DNA of 44,355 bases from Oscillospiraceae bacterium (GTDB taxonomy: Bacteria; Bacillota; Clostridia; Oscillospirales; Acutalibacteraceae), in contig SVPF01000021.1 of NCBI GenBank assembly GCA_015066005.1, positions 1 through 44,355 of the forward strand, written 5' to 3'. Under the pieces are notes generated by a model. The model saw nothing but the letters and a program-made list of their open reading frames with translations. It had not been told where the DNA came from and did no database searches. Made by a program: the position numbers and the translations under genes. This document shows positions 36,314-43,691 of this stretch, in pieces. Every line of letters begins with the position of its first letter. The stretch's first letter is position 1.

Positions 36314-37070
36314 TTGCAAACCTCCTCACAATTCGTTTTAGGGTAAATTCCAAAATAATGGAAAGAATGGCCACAACAAAGGTCAGAGCAAAAACTGCGG
36401 GAATGTCAAGATAGCTTTTATTTTGGTCCAAAAGCGTTCCAAGCGCTACTTGCGGTCGGCAAATAACCTCTGCCGCAATGCCCGATTTCCACGCAAAGCC
36501 AAGGGCTGTCATACAGGTTGCAATAAATTGCGGCATAATAAAGGGCAGTTTAATTTTAAAGAAAATTTTAGCAGCAGAAAGCTTATAAACCCTTGCCATT
36601 TCAATATATTTTTCATCAATTTCCGAAAGTGCGGTTTGTACTGTAGACCAAACCATTGGAAGCACCATTAAAAACGCAATAAAAACGGGAAGGTCCTTGC
36701 TTTGAAACCAAAAGAATGCAAGAATAATAAAGGATGCAACCGGCACGGCTTTTATTACCTGTAAGGCGGGGCGGGTAAAGCTTTCAAAAAGGGGAAATTT
36801 GTTTGCAATAACACCACCGATAAAGCCCACTGCAACACCTAATATAAAGCCAATTATTATTCGCAAAAGGGAATATAACACAGCAAGATAAAACTGCCCC
36901 GTTTGACCAAGGACAAGCAGTGCCTTCAGGGTTTCAAGCGGGGTAGGTATAAGTAACTGTGAATTGACAATTAAGGCGGCTGCCTGCCATATCAACAGCC
37001 AAAGTGCTGATATGGCGGCGCCTTTTAATACTTTTTTAAACAAATTATTTAACTCCATAATAGAAATCAT
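36297..37070 (-). CDS. ABC transporter permease (SsuC/TauC type)
   Basis: 257 aa with six membrane helices and an EAA-like loop (EMARVYKLSAAKIFFKIKLP). It overlaps both neighbours: the start lies inside the 3' end of the binding-protein gene and the stop inside the ATPase start. Neither possible ATG (37070 or 37058) has a clear ribosome site, so it is probably translated by coupling. Substrate follows the binding protein and is not known. Confidence 0.92.
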   Translation of the reverse strand: MISIMELNNLFKKVLKGAAISALWLLIWQAAALIVNSQLLIPTPLETLKALLVLGQTGQFYLAVLYSLLRIIIGFILGVAVGFIGGVIANKFPLFESFTRPALQVIKAVPVASFIILAFFWFQSKDLPVFIAFLMVLPMVWSTVQTALSEIDEKYIEMARVYKLSAAKIFFKIKLPFIMPQFIATCMTALGFAWKSGIAAEVICRPQVALGTLLDQNKSYLDIPAVFALTFVVAILSIILEFTLKRIVRRFANAENK

Positions 37071-38055
37071 CAGCGGGTAATTTGCCGCCTACGCTCTTGG
37101 GGTTTAAATCAAATAAGAACTTGAGGTAAGCCGAAAGATTGGTTTTCATTTCCTTACCGTCCTGGTAAACAATGTTGCAGTTTGGAATAGCCTTTTTAGC
37201 AACTGCGGCGGGGGCGATAATTTTATACTTTTCGCAGTTGACGGCTGTTGCTTCAACATCGCTGTTGGTTTTTTCAATAGAAGCCTTGTATTCCTTAAGG
37301 AAGGCGGCAAGGGCATCGGCATTCTTTTCGGCAAATTCCTTTCTAACAACCAAGCAGCCCATTGTAAGCTGTTCGTCGTGTGCTTTTTCCCATTCATCAT
37401 TAAGGTCAATAGCAATTTTTGCGGTCGGTACCTTAACGGTAATGTTGGTAGCAACAGGCTGAGGTGCAATAACTACAACCTTATCGGCATTGGGATTAGC
37501 CATTTTTGCTACAAGCTCGGTCGGCTGAGCAACAAATTCAACCTTAACATCCTTACCTACTTCAAGGTTGTTGTTTTTAAGAATATCGTTAATAATATAT
37601 TCGGGGTTTGCGCCCTGACCGGTTGAATAAACGGTCAAGCCCTTAAGGTCGTCAATAGAATCAATTTCGTAACCCTTGGCAACAACATTCAAAACACCAA
37701 GTGTATTAACGGCAAGCACCTGTACATCAACGTCGGGGTTATTGTAAAGAACAGAAGCCAGGTTTGTTGCAACTGCGGCAATATCAGCCTCGCCGTTTTT
37801 AAGCTTGGCAATAATTTCATCATTGTTTGCGGCTAGAGCAATATTGTATTTAAGCGCGCCCTCGCCCTTTTCGGCCTTTTCCATAAGGTTTGCAAGACCA
37901 ACGCCTGTGGGGCCCGCAATACCATAAATGTTGCATTCAACACTTGTAAGGTCAGGGGCTGAGCTTTCAGGTGTGGAATCGGTATTACCGTTGCCACATC
38001 CCGCAAAAGCAAGTACAAGCAAAAGGGTTAATAAAATGCTAATTAATTTTTTCAT
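37045..38055 (-). CDS. ABC transporter substrate-binding lipoprotein (NMT1/TauA-like)
   Basis: 336 aa. The lipoprotein signal (KKLISILLTLLLVLAFAGCG) places the mature N-terminus at Cys20. The body has the two-lobe fold of SsuA/TauA/ThiY binding proteins (GIAGPTGVGLANLM, GEADIAAVATNLASVL, LTVYSTGQGANPEYIINDIL). GPTG and GQGANP are likely ligand loops. Candidates include sulfonates, thiamine precursors or metals; the sequence does not decide. AGGTGA precedes the ATG, which lies inside the end of the Crp-type regulator gene. Confidence 0.9.
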   Translation of the reverse strand: MKKLISILLTLLLVLAFAGCGNGNTDSTPESSAPDLTSVECNIYGIAGPTGVGLANLMEKAEKGEGALKYNIALAANNDEIIAKLKNGEADIAAVATNLASVLYNNPDVDVQVLAVNTLGVLNVVAKGYEIDSIDDLKGLTVYSTGQGANPEYIINDILKNNNLEVGKDVKVEFVAQPTELVAKMANPNADKVVVIAPQPVATNITVKVPTAKIAIDLNDEWEKAHDEQLTMGCLVVRKEFAEKNADALAAFLKEYKASIEKTNSDVEATAVNCEKYKIIAPAAVAKKAIPNCNIVYQDGKEMKTNLSAYLKFLFDLNPKSVGGKLPADDFYYGVK

Positions 38056-38701
38056 AATGAATCACCTTTATATAATTATTATCTTTTATAATATAACCGT
38101 TTTGTTCCAAATCGTTTAATGCCCTGTAAAGTGAAGCACGGCTTATGCCAAGCGTTTTTGAAACTAACGACATATTTTTAAAATTACTTATTTCACCGTT
38201 TTTATCGGCAAGGGAAGTGAGGTATTTATACACCGTATTTTCGGTGCCGCTGCAGGAAATAACATTAAGCTTTTTATTTAAAAAGCGCACCTTTTCGGAT
38301 AAAAAGGTAATATAGTTTATTGCGGTTTGGGGATAATTTGAAAAAAGTGTTTTCAGCTCATCCTCACAAACAAACAAAACCTCTAAATCGGTTTTGGCGG
38401 TAATTTTGCTTATATAACATTCGTCGCCGCCAAAAAGGGCCGCAACGCCAAACGACATTCCCTTTGAAAAGGTTTTTAAATATGTTTCGTTTTGGTTATC
38501 ACTTGAAGCGGCTGCACTGCCTTTTATAATATAGCCTACAGCGTTTTTAAAATTGCTGCTGCCGTAAACGGTTTCACCCTTTTTAAATGAAACAGGTGAG
38601 GAAAAAGCAGAAATAATTTCGTTTTTGTCGTTTTCACTTAAATTTTTAAGTAGAAAAAAATTATCAAATTTTATTATAAACACCCCCGAAAAGTGTTTCA
38701 T
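38039..38701 (-). CDS. Crp/Fnr-family transcriptional regulator
   Basis: 220 aa from ATG 38701; a GTG at 38710 would add three residues. An N-terminal cyclic-nucleotide-binding-like barrel (FKKGETVYGSSNFKNAVGYI, GVAALFGGDECYISKITAKT) is joined by a long helix to a winged helix (SLVSKTLGISRASLYRALND). No Cys cluster for Fnr-type iron-sulfur binding is seen. First gene of the ABC importer operon, so it most likely controls it. The predicted transcription start is only about 10 nt from the start codon and there is no ribosome site, so it may be leaderless. Confidence 0.88.
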   Translation of the reverse strand: MKHFSGVFIIKFDNFFLLKNLSENDKNEIISAFSSPVSFKKGETVYGSSNFKNAVGYIIKGSAAASSDNQNETYLKTFSKGMSFGVAALFGGDECYISKITAKTDLEVLFVCEDELKTLFSNYPQTAINYITFLSEKVRFLNKKLNVISCSGTENTVYKYLTSLADKNGEISNFKNMSLVSKTLGISRASLYRALNDLEQNGYIIKDNNYIKVIHYEKIN

Positions 38702-38712
38702 TTGATACACTT
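38691..38712. promoter_or_regulatory. Palindromic operator at the Crp/Fnr regulator start
   Basis: AAGTGTTTCA, two T, then TGATACACTT: the two 10-bp half-sites match in 9 of 10 positions. It covers the predicted transcription start and start codon of the regulator gene, directly downstream of its -10. The likely reader is the regulator itself, acting as autorepressor. Confidence 0.6.
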
Positions 38713-38718
38713 TATTAT

Positions 38719-38746
38719 ATTATAGCATATTTTTTCACCCTGTCAA
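38719..38746 (-). promoter_or_regulatory. Promoter of Crp/Fnr-ABC importer operon
   Basis: The minus strand reads TTGACA (plus 38741-38746), a 16-nt spacer and TATAAT (plus 38719-38724), both at consensus. Confidence 0.85.
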
Positions 38747-38786
38747 TACTATTTATAAAAAATCTGCAAAAAATAAAAATTAGGAC

Positions 38787-38815
38787 TTGACAAAATGACT
38801 ATCTTTCGTTATAAT
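38787..38815 (+). promoter_or_regulatory. Promoter of tRNA operon
   Basis: TTGACA (38787-38792), a 17-nt spacer and TATAAT (38810-38815), both at consensus, 21 nt before the first tRNA. Confidence 0.92.
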
Positions 38816-38836
38816 ATACTAGTCGCTTTAAGTTAT

Positions 38837-38913
38837 GGCTGTATAGCTCAGTTGGCTAGAGCATGCGGTTCATACCCGCAGTGTCATTGGTTCGAATCCA
38901 ATTACAGCCACCA
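38837..38913 (+). tRNA. tRNA-Met (CAT)
   Basis: 77 nt with encoded CCA. The acceptor stem is GGCTGTA/TACAGCC, the anticodon stem TGCGG/CCGCA, with loop TTCATAC and anticodon CAT at 38871-38873. The acceptor stem is fully paired from the first base, so it is not an initiator. A tRNA-Ile with lysidine-modified CAT cannot be excluded by eye. Confidence 0.93.
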
Positions 38914-38918
38914 TATTC

Positions 38919-38994
38919 GGCCCGTTGGTCAAGAGGCCTAAGACACCGCCCTTTCACGGCGGTAACACGAGTTCGAATCTCGTACGGGTCACCA
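38919..38994 (+). tRNA. tRNA-Glu (TTC)
   Basis: 76 nt with encoded CCA. The acceptor stem is GGCCCGT/ACGGGTC (one G-U), the anticodon stem CCGCC/GGCGG, with loop CTTTCAC and anticodon TTC at 38953-38955. It lies 5 nt after tRNA-Met and is co-transcribed. Confidence 0.94.
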
Positions 38995-38996
38995 AC

Positions 38997-39036
38997 AAAA
39001 AGTCCCTTTTGTCAACCAGACAAAAGGGACTTTTTT
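38997..39036 (+). terminator. Terminator of tRNA operon
   Basis: AAAAAGTCCCTTTTGTC pairs perfectly with GACAAAAGGGACTTTTT (17 bp, AACCA loop), giving a T6 tail. Confidence 0.95.
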
Positions 39037-39111
39037 GAGTGATGTTTGCCTGCGGCAAATGATGTCGTTTCACTAATGATGTCGCTGACGCTAATGATGA
39101 CGGCTTCGCCT
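39037..39111. repeat. Second small-hairpin array with TGATGTC linkers
   Basis: TTTGCC TGC GGCAAA (39045-39059) is followed by three weaker hairpin-like pieces (GTTTCAC, CGCTGACGC, GGCTTCGCC), each preceded by TGATGTC or TGATGAC and spaced 16-18 nt apart. It resembles the array at 32692-32862 in plan but uses a different linker, and most stems are weak. Confidence 0.5.
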
Positions 39112-39160
39112 AGATTTGTTTGTGGAAAAATAGTATAATTCTCTTGAAAGGAGTGGTTAT

Positions 39161-39505
39161 ATGCCGAAAAATTATTTGCTGATATATTCTGAGCAGCTTG
39201 CAACTGAAATTGAATTGCTTTGTCAAAGCATTAAGGCCCCGTCTAACACTCTTTTCCAAATTCGTAAAAGTTCAAGCAGTATTTATGCAAATATCCGTGA
39301 AGCTCAGTATGCTCACTGATAGGCTGATTTTATTGCCGAACTTCAAATCGCTCTTAAAGAAGCAAACGAAGCAGGATATTGGTTAGAACTGCTATTCAAA
39401 ACAAATTACATATCCGAGGAAGAATACAAATCGCTTGACTCTGCTTGTACAAGTATACAGGTTATGCTTATTTCATCCATTAACACCGCAAAGGAGAACG
39501 CATAA
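39161..39505 (+). pseudogene. Four-helix-bundle (S23/IVP-like) protein gene with two in-frame stops
   Basis: From ATG 39161 (AAAGGAG upstream, TATAAT at 39134-39139) the frame reads 52 codons to TGA then TAG at 39317-39322. It then continues in the same frame (ADFIAELQIALKEANEAGYW, LELLFKTNYIS) to TAA 39503-39505. Together these give the helix pattern of four-helix-bundle proteins related to those encoded in 23S rRNA intervening sequences (IRKSSSSIYANIREAQY). The downstream half is still protein-like, so the break is recent. Its final stop overlaps the next ATG (TAATG). Confidence 0.75.
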
Positions 39506-39834
39506 TGATAGGTCAAATCGTTACAGTAACCGTTGACAGACCGCTAGGCAGTTTTCATCCCGAATATCCCAATATATGCTATCCTATCAATTACGGTTAT
39601 ATTCGGGGAACATTGGCGGCAGACGGTGAAGAAGAGGATGCTTATGTTTTGGGAGTAACCGAGCCCGTGTCGCAATTTACCGGAAAAGTTATTGCGATTA
39701 TCAACCGTAAAAACGATATCGAGCACAAATGGGTAGTGGCGCCGGAAGGTGTACTGTTTACAATGGAAGAAATTGCAAATTTAACCTACTTTCAAGAGCA
39801 GTATTTTGAATCTGAAATTACATTGCTATATTGA
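39505..39834 (+). CDS. Small family I inorganic-pyrophosphatase-like protein
   Basis: 109 aa, far shorter than the usual 160-180. It keeps the YPINYGYIRG core and a following acidic stretch DGEEEDAYVLG where true enzymes have DGDPLDVLVL. It also has the VIAIINRKNDIEHKWVVAPE strand region. Loss of the Pro and change of the spacing suggest altered activity or a different phosphate ligand. Start overlaps the upstream pseudogene stop (TAATG), with AAAGGAG just before it, so the two genes formed an operon. Confidence 0.7.
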   Translation: MIGQIVTVTVDRPLGSFHPEYPNICYPINYGYIRGTLAADGEEEDAYVLGVTEPVSQFTGKVIAIINRKNDIEHKWVVAPEGVLFTMEEIANLTYFQEQYFESEITLLY

Positions 39835-39931
39835 TAATTTAACTTTATCCTTTGCATTTAATAATACATTTTTAGTTATTCTTTCAGCAAAAAAAGCCTT
39901 GTCGTAAGGGTCGTACTCTAAAGGACAGTAA

Positions 39932-40039
39932 AAGAGCTGTGTAGAAAATTTCTACACAGCTCTTAATTTTGTCGCATACCATAACAAGCAGGGAAAATGT
40001 ATATCACATTTTCCACTTTTTAGGAGAACCTAAAACCCT
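39932..40039. repeat. Three-hairpin conserved block, copy B
   Basis: Hairpin 1 has a perfect 16-bp stem, AAGAGCTGTGTAGAAA (39932-39947) with TTTCTACACAGCTCTT (39949-39964). Hairpin 2 is GGAAAATGT/ACATTTTCC and hairpin 3 TTTAGG AGAA CCTAAA, within the 65-nt block 39975-40039. Relative to copy A the lower stem of hairpin 1 has changed on both arms (C-G to G-C, G-C to A-T, A-T to C-G). GCATACC at 39974-39980 can also pair with GGTATGC at 40070-40076. Confidence 0.75.
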
Positions 40040-40089
40040 TTAAATGTTGCATCCCGGATAAGTTGTGCGGTATGCAATAGAGGGAATCG

Positions 40090-40755
40090 TTAATAATATC
40101 CTCCAAAAACATCTTGAAAATATCTATATGATTCTTCATCAGTTAAATAACTGCGCATATTTGACGATGTCATATATGTGGAATCATAGATTTCTTTTTT
40201 TGAGTATTTAGAAATAATTTTATCAAACTCAACGATGTTTTTACTATTACCAAAACTATTTAGTCGAAACACCTTATGGCTTAGCATCTCTACAACTTCA
40301 CCTGACTCAAAGGTGATGTCGTACTGTATACCATATTGAACCCCCAATTCGACTTTGGTGATGTTCTCATAGTTATATACTTTTGACACATTACCAAAAA
40401 CATCTATTTTTTTAATAGAATTTTGGTCGGCTACTGTTCCGTTTTTAAAGAATAAAAATGGCATCAACAAACAACAACCAATACATACAAAAATTACAGT
40501 CATTTTAGTTTTGTTGGACTTTAACCATCTAATTGTATTTTTATTAATTAAAAATGAGCCGAAAATAAGTAAGCAACCGTTGATACAGGCAATGATTATA
40601 GAACCCTTTGGGCAAAAATATAAATAATGATCATATACAAGTCGATTTAAAAACCATATAGCACAAAAATATAAGACAGCTAGAACTGAAAATATTGCTA
40701 GTGTTAAAACAATATAATTATCGTTTTTTTGTTTTGTTTTTGATTTTATCTTCAT
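40090..40755 (-). CDS. Hypothetical membrane protein of element 2
   Basis: 221 aa, family not recognised. The cytoplasmic N-terminus is basic (KIKSKTKQKN). Three membrane helices lie at about residues 15-37, 50-70 and 84-104. A soluble C-terminal half follows with a beta-strand-like KVYNYENITKVELGVQYGIQ and an aromatic tail (SYRYFQDVFGGYY). GGCGGTGA precedes the ATG. The helix and strand layout recalls small bacterial PH-like membrane proteins, but this is weak. It is the only gene in element 2, with its own promoter. Confidence 0.75.
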   Translation of the reverse strand: MKIKSKTKQKNDNYIVLTLAIFSVLAVLYFCAIWFLNRLVYDHYLYFCPKGSIIIACINGCLLIFGSFLINKNTIRWLKSNKTKMTVIFVCIGCCLLMPFLFFKNGTVADQNSIKKIDVFGNVSKVYNYENITKVELGVQYGIQYDITFESGEVVEMLSHKVFRLNSFGNSKNIVEFDKIISKYSKKEIYDSTYMTSSNMRSYLTDEESYRYFQDVFGGYY

Positions 40756-40775
40756 ATATTCACCGCCTTATTTGC

Positions 40776-40804
40776 ATTATAACATAAAAAGATGCGTTTT
40801 ACAA
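40776..40804 (-). promoter_or_regulatory. Promoter of element 2 membrane protein
   Basis: The minus strand reads TTGTAA (plus 40799-40804), a 17-nt spacer and TATAAT (plus 40776-40781), inside the right inverted repeat of element 2. Confidence 0.75.
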
Positions 40805-40865
40805 GAAATGTCCTTAACGGTATAACACCTACGACAAGGCTTTTTGAAAAAATATTTGTTAACCG

Positions 40866-41480
40866 TTATTTCAAGGTTTTCTTAATTTCATCGTTCATTT
40901 TGCGGTCTTTAAAGTAATATTCTTTGTCGCGTTCGCCAATTTCGCGCATTACTCGGCAAGGGTTACCCACCGCAACAACATTTGCGGGAATGTCCTTTGT
41001 AACAACGCTGCCTGCCCCTATAACCGTGTTATCACCAATAGTAACACCCGGCACAATAACAGCGCCCGCGCCTATCCAACAATTTTTGCCAATATGTACG
41101 GGAAAGTTGTATTGATATGCTTGCTGTCGAAGCTCAGGTAAAATGGGATGACCTGCAGTTGCAACGGTTACATTCGGGCCAAATTTTGTGTTATCGCCAA
41201 CATAAATATGTGTGTCATCCACCATTGTTAAATGAAAGTTTGCATAAATGTTTTTACCAAAATGGCAGTGCTTTCCACCCCAATTTGCATAAAAGGGTGC
41301 CTCAATATAACAGTTTTCGCCAATTTCGGCAAACATTTCCTTAAGCAGTTTTTGGCGTTTTTCAAATTCTGAAGGGCGGGTTTGGTTATAGTCATAAAGC
41401 CTTTCAAGGCATTTAAACTGCTCCTCCATAATATCGTCACCATTGGGTAAATATAATTCACCTGAATGTAAAATATCCAT
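40866..41480 (-). CDS. Sugar O-acetyltransferase (maltose/galactoside type, left-handed beta-helix)
   Basis: 204 aa. An N-terminal maltose-acetyltransferase-type helix pair (residues 1-60) is followed by hexapeptide repeats (HIYVGDNTKFGPNVTV, IGAGAVIVPGVTIGDNTVIG). The catalytic His lies in VATAGHPI, and VGNPCRVMREI closes the helix. It transfers acetyl from acetyl-CoA to sugars, probably in detoxification or wall modification. AGGTGAT precedes the ATG. Its own promoter is seen at 41511-41539. Confidence 0.93.
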   Translation of the reverse strand: MDILHSGELYLPNGDDIMEEQFKCLERLYDYNQTRPSEFEKRQKLLKEMFAEIGENCYIEAPFYANWGGKHCHFGKNIYANFHLTMVDDTHIYVGDNTKFGPNVTVATAGHPILPELRQQAYQYNFPVHIGKNCWIGAGAVIVPGVTIGDNTVIGAGSVVTKDIPANVVAVGNPCRVMREIGERDKEYYFKDRKMNDEIKKTLK

Positions 41481-41510
41481 ATTATCACCTGCAATTATTT
41501 TAGTGGTTAC

Positions 41511-41539
41511 ATTATACTGTGTTACATTTAAAAAATCAA
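41511..41539 (-). promoter_or_regulatory. Promoter of acetyltransferase
   Basis: The minus strand reads TTGATT (plus 41534-41539), a 17-nt spacer and TATAAT (plus 41511-41516). Confidence 0.75.
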
Positions 41540-41586
41540 TATTGTTAAGTGTTTAATTTTCCTCAAATTTTAATTGTTTTTTTACC

Positions 41587-41615
41587 TTGTTGTTATATAA
41601 GCGGTTAGGTATAAT
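41587..41615 (+). promoter_or_regulatory. Promoter of phosphoesterase lipoprotein
   Basis: TTGTTG (41587-41592), a 17-nt spacer and TATAAT (41610-41615), 31 nt before the ATG. Confidence 0.65.
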
Positions 41616-41646
41616 GTAAATATAAAAAGTAAAGAGTGGTGTTTTT

Positions 41647-43122
41647 ATGAGCAAAAAAATAACCCGTATTATCGCAATATTTATGGTTTTGTGTTTGGCC
41701 CTTTGCTGTGCGGCTTGCGGCCAAAAACAGCCTTCCAACACGGTGGACAAGGGTCGCCCGCAAGAGCCGACCTCAACACCCATAACCGATGATACCTCAT
41801 CAAATACATCGTCGGATATTTCACAAAGCACACCGTCTGAAACAATATCAACACCTACCGTTACAGATGAGGCGCGCCAATATTATAAGCCAACCTCGGT
41901 TACGCTTAGCTTTTACGATACATCAGCCTCAAGCTATGGCTTTACCTGGAACAGTGAATTTCAGCCAATAGAACCCGTAATTCAAATCAGCGAGGGTGAA
42001 AAATTTAATAAAAACAATTGTAAGGAATATAAGGCAACCGTTAAAACCGAAACGGTTTATATGCCAAGCCTTACTTATATTTACATTTGCAAGGTGGAGA
42101 TAAAGCTAAAGCAAAACACCACCTACAGCTACCGCGCTTACGATAAGGGCGCCCAAATAGCAAGCGGTAAGGCAACCTTTAAAACGGGTAACCTGTCGGC
42201 AAGCTCGTTTAAGTTTGTGCATGTAAGTGATTCACAGGTAACGGGCGACAGTGATGATTATTCAGGTGAGGGAACAGGTGAATATTTTGCAAATACGCTT
42301 AAGGGAATAATGCAAGGCACCCCCGATTTTATGATTCATACGGGTGACATTGTTGAATATTCAAAATATGAAGGCTATTGGAAAAATATGCTTGATTTCA
42401 ATGCCGAATATTTAATGAAGCTTCCCCTTATGGCAATTTCGGGCAACCATGAAACCACTTACCGCGCAGGCGTTAACGAAACCTTTAAGCATTTTAATGT
42501 TAAAATTCCCACACAGGAAACAAAGTTCGGGTATTATTATTCCTTTAATTACGGTAATGCAAAATTTATAATGCTCAATACCAATAATCTTATAAATAAT
42601 AAGCTTGAGCCCGCGCAGTATTCCTGGCTTGAAAAAGAGCTTAAAAATAACAATAAAAAGTGGACAATTGTTTCCTTACATAACCCAATGTATTCTGTGG
42701 GTAAATACGGTGCCGATTCTTCAAAAAACTACATTTCACTAGCACTTAGAGCACAGCTTACAAAGCTGTTTGCCGATTGTAAGGTAGACCTTGTTTTACA
42801 GGGTCACGACCACGCATATTCTAAAACATTTCCCATTAAGGCCGATGGCACGGCGGATACTAACCCCACATATGAAACGGTTGATTCGGTTAAATATACC
42901 GTAAACCCCACAGGCACAATTTATTCAATGCACGGCCCTGCGGGAAATCAGTCACGTTCACCATATAGCGTTGACAGTAGTCTTTACGAAATTGCGGCAA
43001 AATCGAATACTAATTCCTGGGCAGAAATCAGTATAGAGGACAACCGCCTAACAGTGCACATTAAATATTTTGCCGATGGAACTGTAAACACTTTCGGAAG
43101 CTACGGAATTTTGAAAAAGTAA
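41647..43122 (+). CDS. Calcineurin-like (purple-acid-phosphatase-type) phosphoesterase lipoprotein
   Basis: 491 aa. A lipoprotein signal (IFMVLCLALCCAAC) is followed by a Ser/Thr-rich linker to about residue 75 and a fibronectin-like purple-acid-phosphatase N-domain (SVTLSFYDTSASSYGFTWNS). The metallophosphoesterase domain then begins: HVSDSQV, HTGDIVEY, SGNHETTY, VSLHNPMY and LQGHDHAY, supplying the usual Asp, Asn and His metal ligands. The first motif has DSQ rather than DXH, as in PAP-like bacterial enzymes. It acts outside the membrane, releasing phosphate from organic phosphates. Confidence 0.93.
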   Translation: MSKKITRIIAIFMVLCLALCCAACGQKQPSNTVDKGRPQEPTSTPITDDTSSNTSSDISQSTPSETISTPTVTDEARQYYKPTSVTLSFYDTSASSYGFTWNSEFQPIEPVIQISEGEKFNKNNCKEYKATVKTETVYMPSLTYIYICKVEIKLKQNTTYSYRAYDKGAQIASGKATFKTGNLSASSFKFVHVSDSQVTGDSDDYSGEGTGEYFANTLKGIMQGTPDFMIHTGDIVEYSKYEGYWKNMLDFNAEYLMKLPLMAISGNHETTYRAGVNETFKHFNVKIPTQETKFGYYYSFNYGNAKFIMLNTNNLINNKLEPAQYSWLEKELKNNNKKWTIVSLHNPMYSVGKYGADSSKNYISLALRAQLTKLFADCKVDLVLQGHDHAYSKTFPIKADGTADTNPTYETVDSVKYTVNPTGTIYSMHGPAGNQSRSPYSVDSSLYEIAAKSNTNSWAEISIEDNRLTVHIKYFADGTVNTFGSYGILKK

Positions 43123-43128
43123 TCGTAA

Positions 43129-43659
43129 TTAAGTGTTATTAGTGCTTTTAAAATCTTTATATCTTATAAGGGCAATTATTATTGAAAGAATTGTAAGAAC
43201 ATTTCCGACAGCCGAGCCGTACGCACAGCTTAAAATGTTGTAGGTAAACCAAAACGGCGCTGAGCAAAGGGAAATTATGCGTATATTTTTTTCTTTTGTC
43301 AGCCACAGAGCATTTATTTCAAGCAAAACACCTGCAAGGGCAAATAAATCAATAATGCTTTTATTTGAAACGGCAATAATAATGCCTGCCGCAAATACAC
43401 AGGCGTTTATGGTCAGAGCAATTGGTTTTATATGCTTTTTTATGAATGGTGTGTGCTTTTTGCCCGCAAAAACCGAAGCTATAGCCGCAAGGATATCAAA
43501 TATAGCACCGGTAAAAGCGCCTAATAATAAGTACTGCAGTATGTATAAAACGCGTGAAATTAAATTCAACAATATTATTTGCGGTCGCCTTTTTTGCTGG
43601 TAGCTTAAAAGAAAGGCCACTACCGCAAGCAGACCGATTATTTGTGCTATTGTTTTCAT
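43129..43659 (-). CDS. YgjV-family membrane protein
   Basis: 176 aa with about six membrane helices. The start IIGLLAVVAFLLSYQQKRR and the repeated TM pattern (FTGAIFDILAAIASVFAGKK) fit the YgjV / bacterial inner-membrane-protein family, whose function is unknown. It converges with the phosphoesterase gene with 6 nt between stops and no visible terminator. GAGG precedes the ATG. Confidence 0.88.
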   Translation of the reverse strand: MKTIAQIIGLLAVVAFLLSYQQKRRPQIILLNLISRVLYILQYLLLGAFTGAIFDILAAIASVFAGKKHTPFIKKHIKPIALTINACVFAAGIIIAVSNKSIIDLFALAGVLLEINALWLTKEKNIRIISLCSAPFWFTYNILSCAYGSAVGNVLTILSIIIALIRYKDFKSTNNT

Positions 43660-43691
43660 AAAAACCTCAAAATATAAATAAAGTATGGATT

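Larger units (their letters stand above)
39891..40845. mobile_element. Inverted-repeat-bounded element 2
   Basis: AAAAAGCCTTGTCGTA (39891-39906) recurs inverted as TACGACAAGGCTTTTT (40830-40845), 16/16. Inside, in order, are hairpin block copy B and a minus-strand membrane-protein gene with its own promoter. The ends are related to those of element 1. No transposase or target duplication is visible. Positions 7, 9 and 12 of the repeat differ between the elements, yet within each element both ends changed together and stay complementary. Confidence 0.5.

Noticed and set aside
38837-38913. Initiator tRNA-fMet
   Set aside because: Position 1 pairs normally with position 72 and the anticodon stem lacks the three consecutive G-C pairs (GGG/CCC) typical of initiators.
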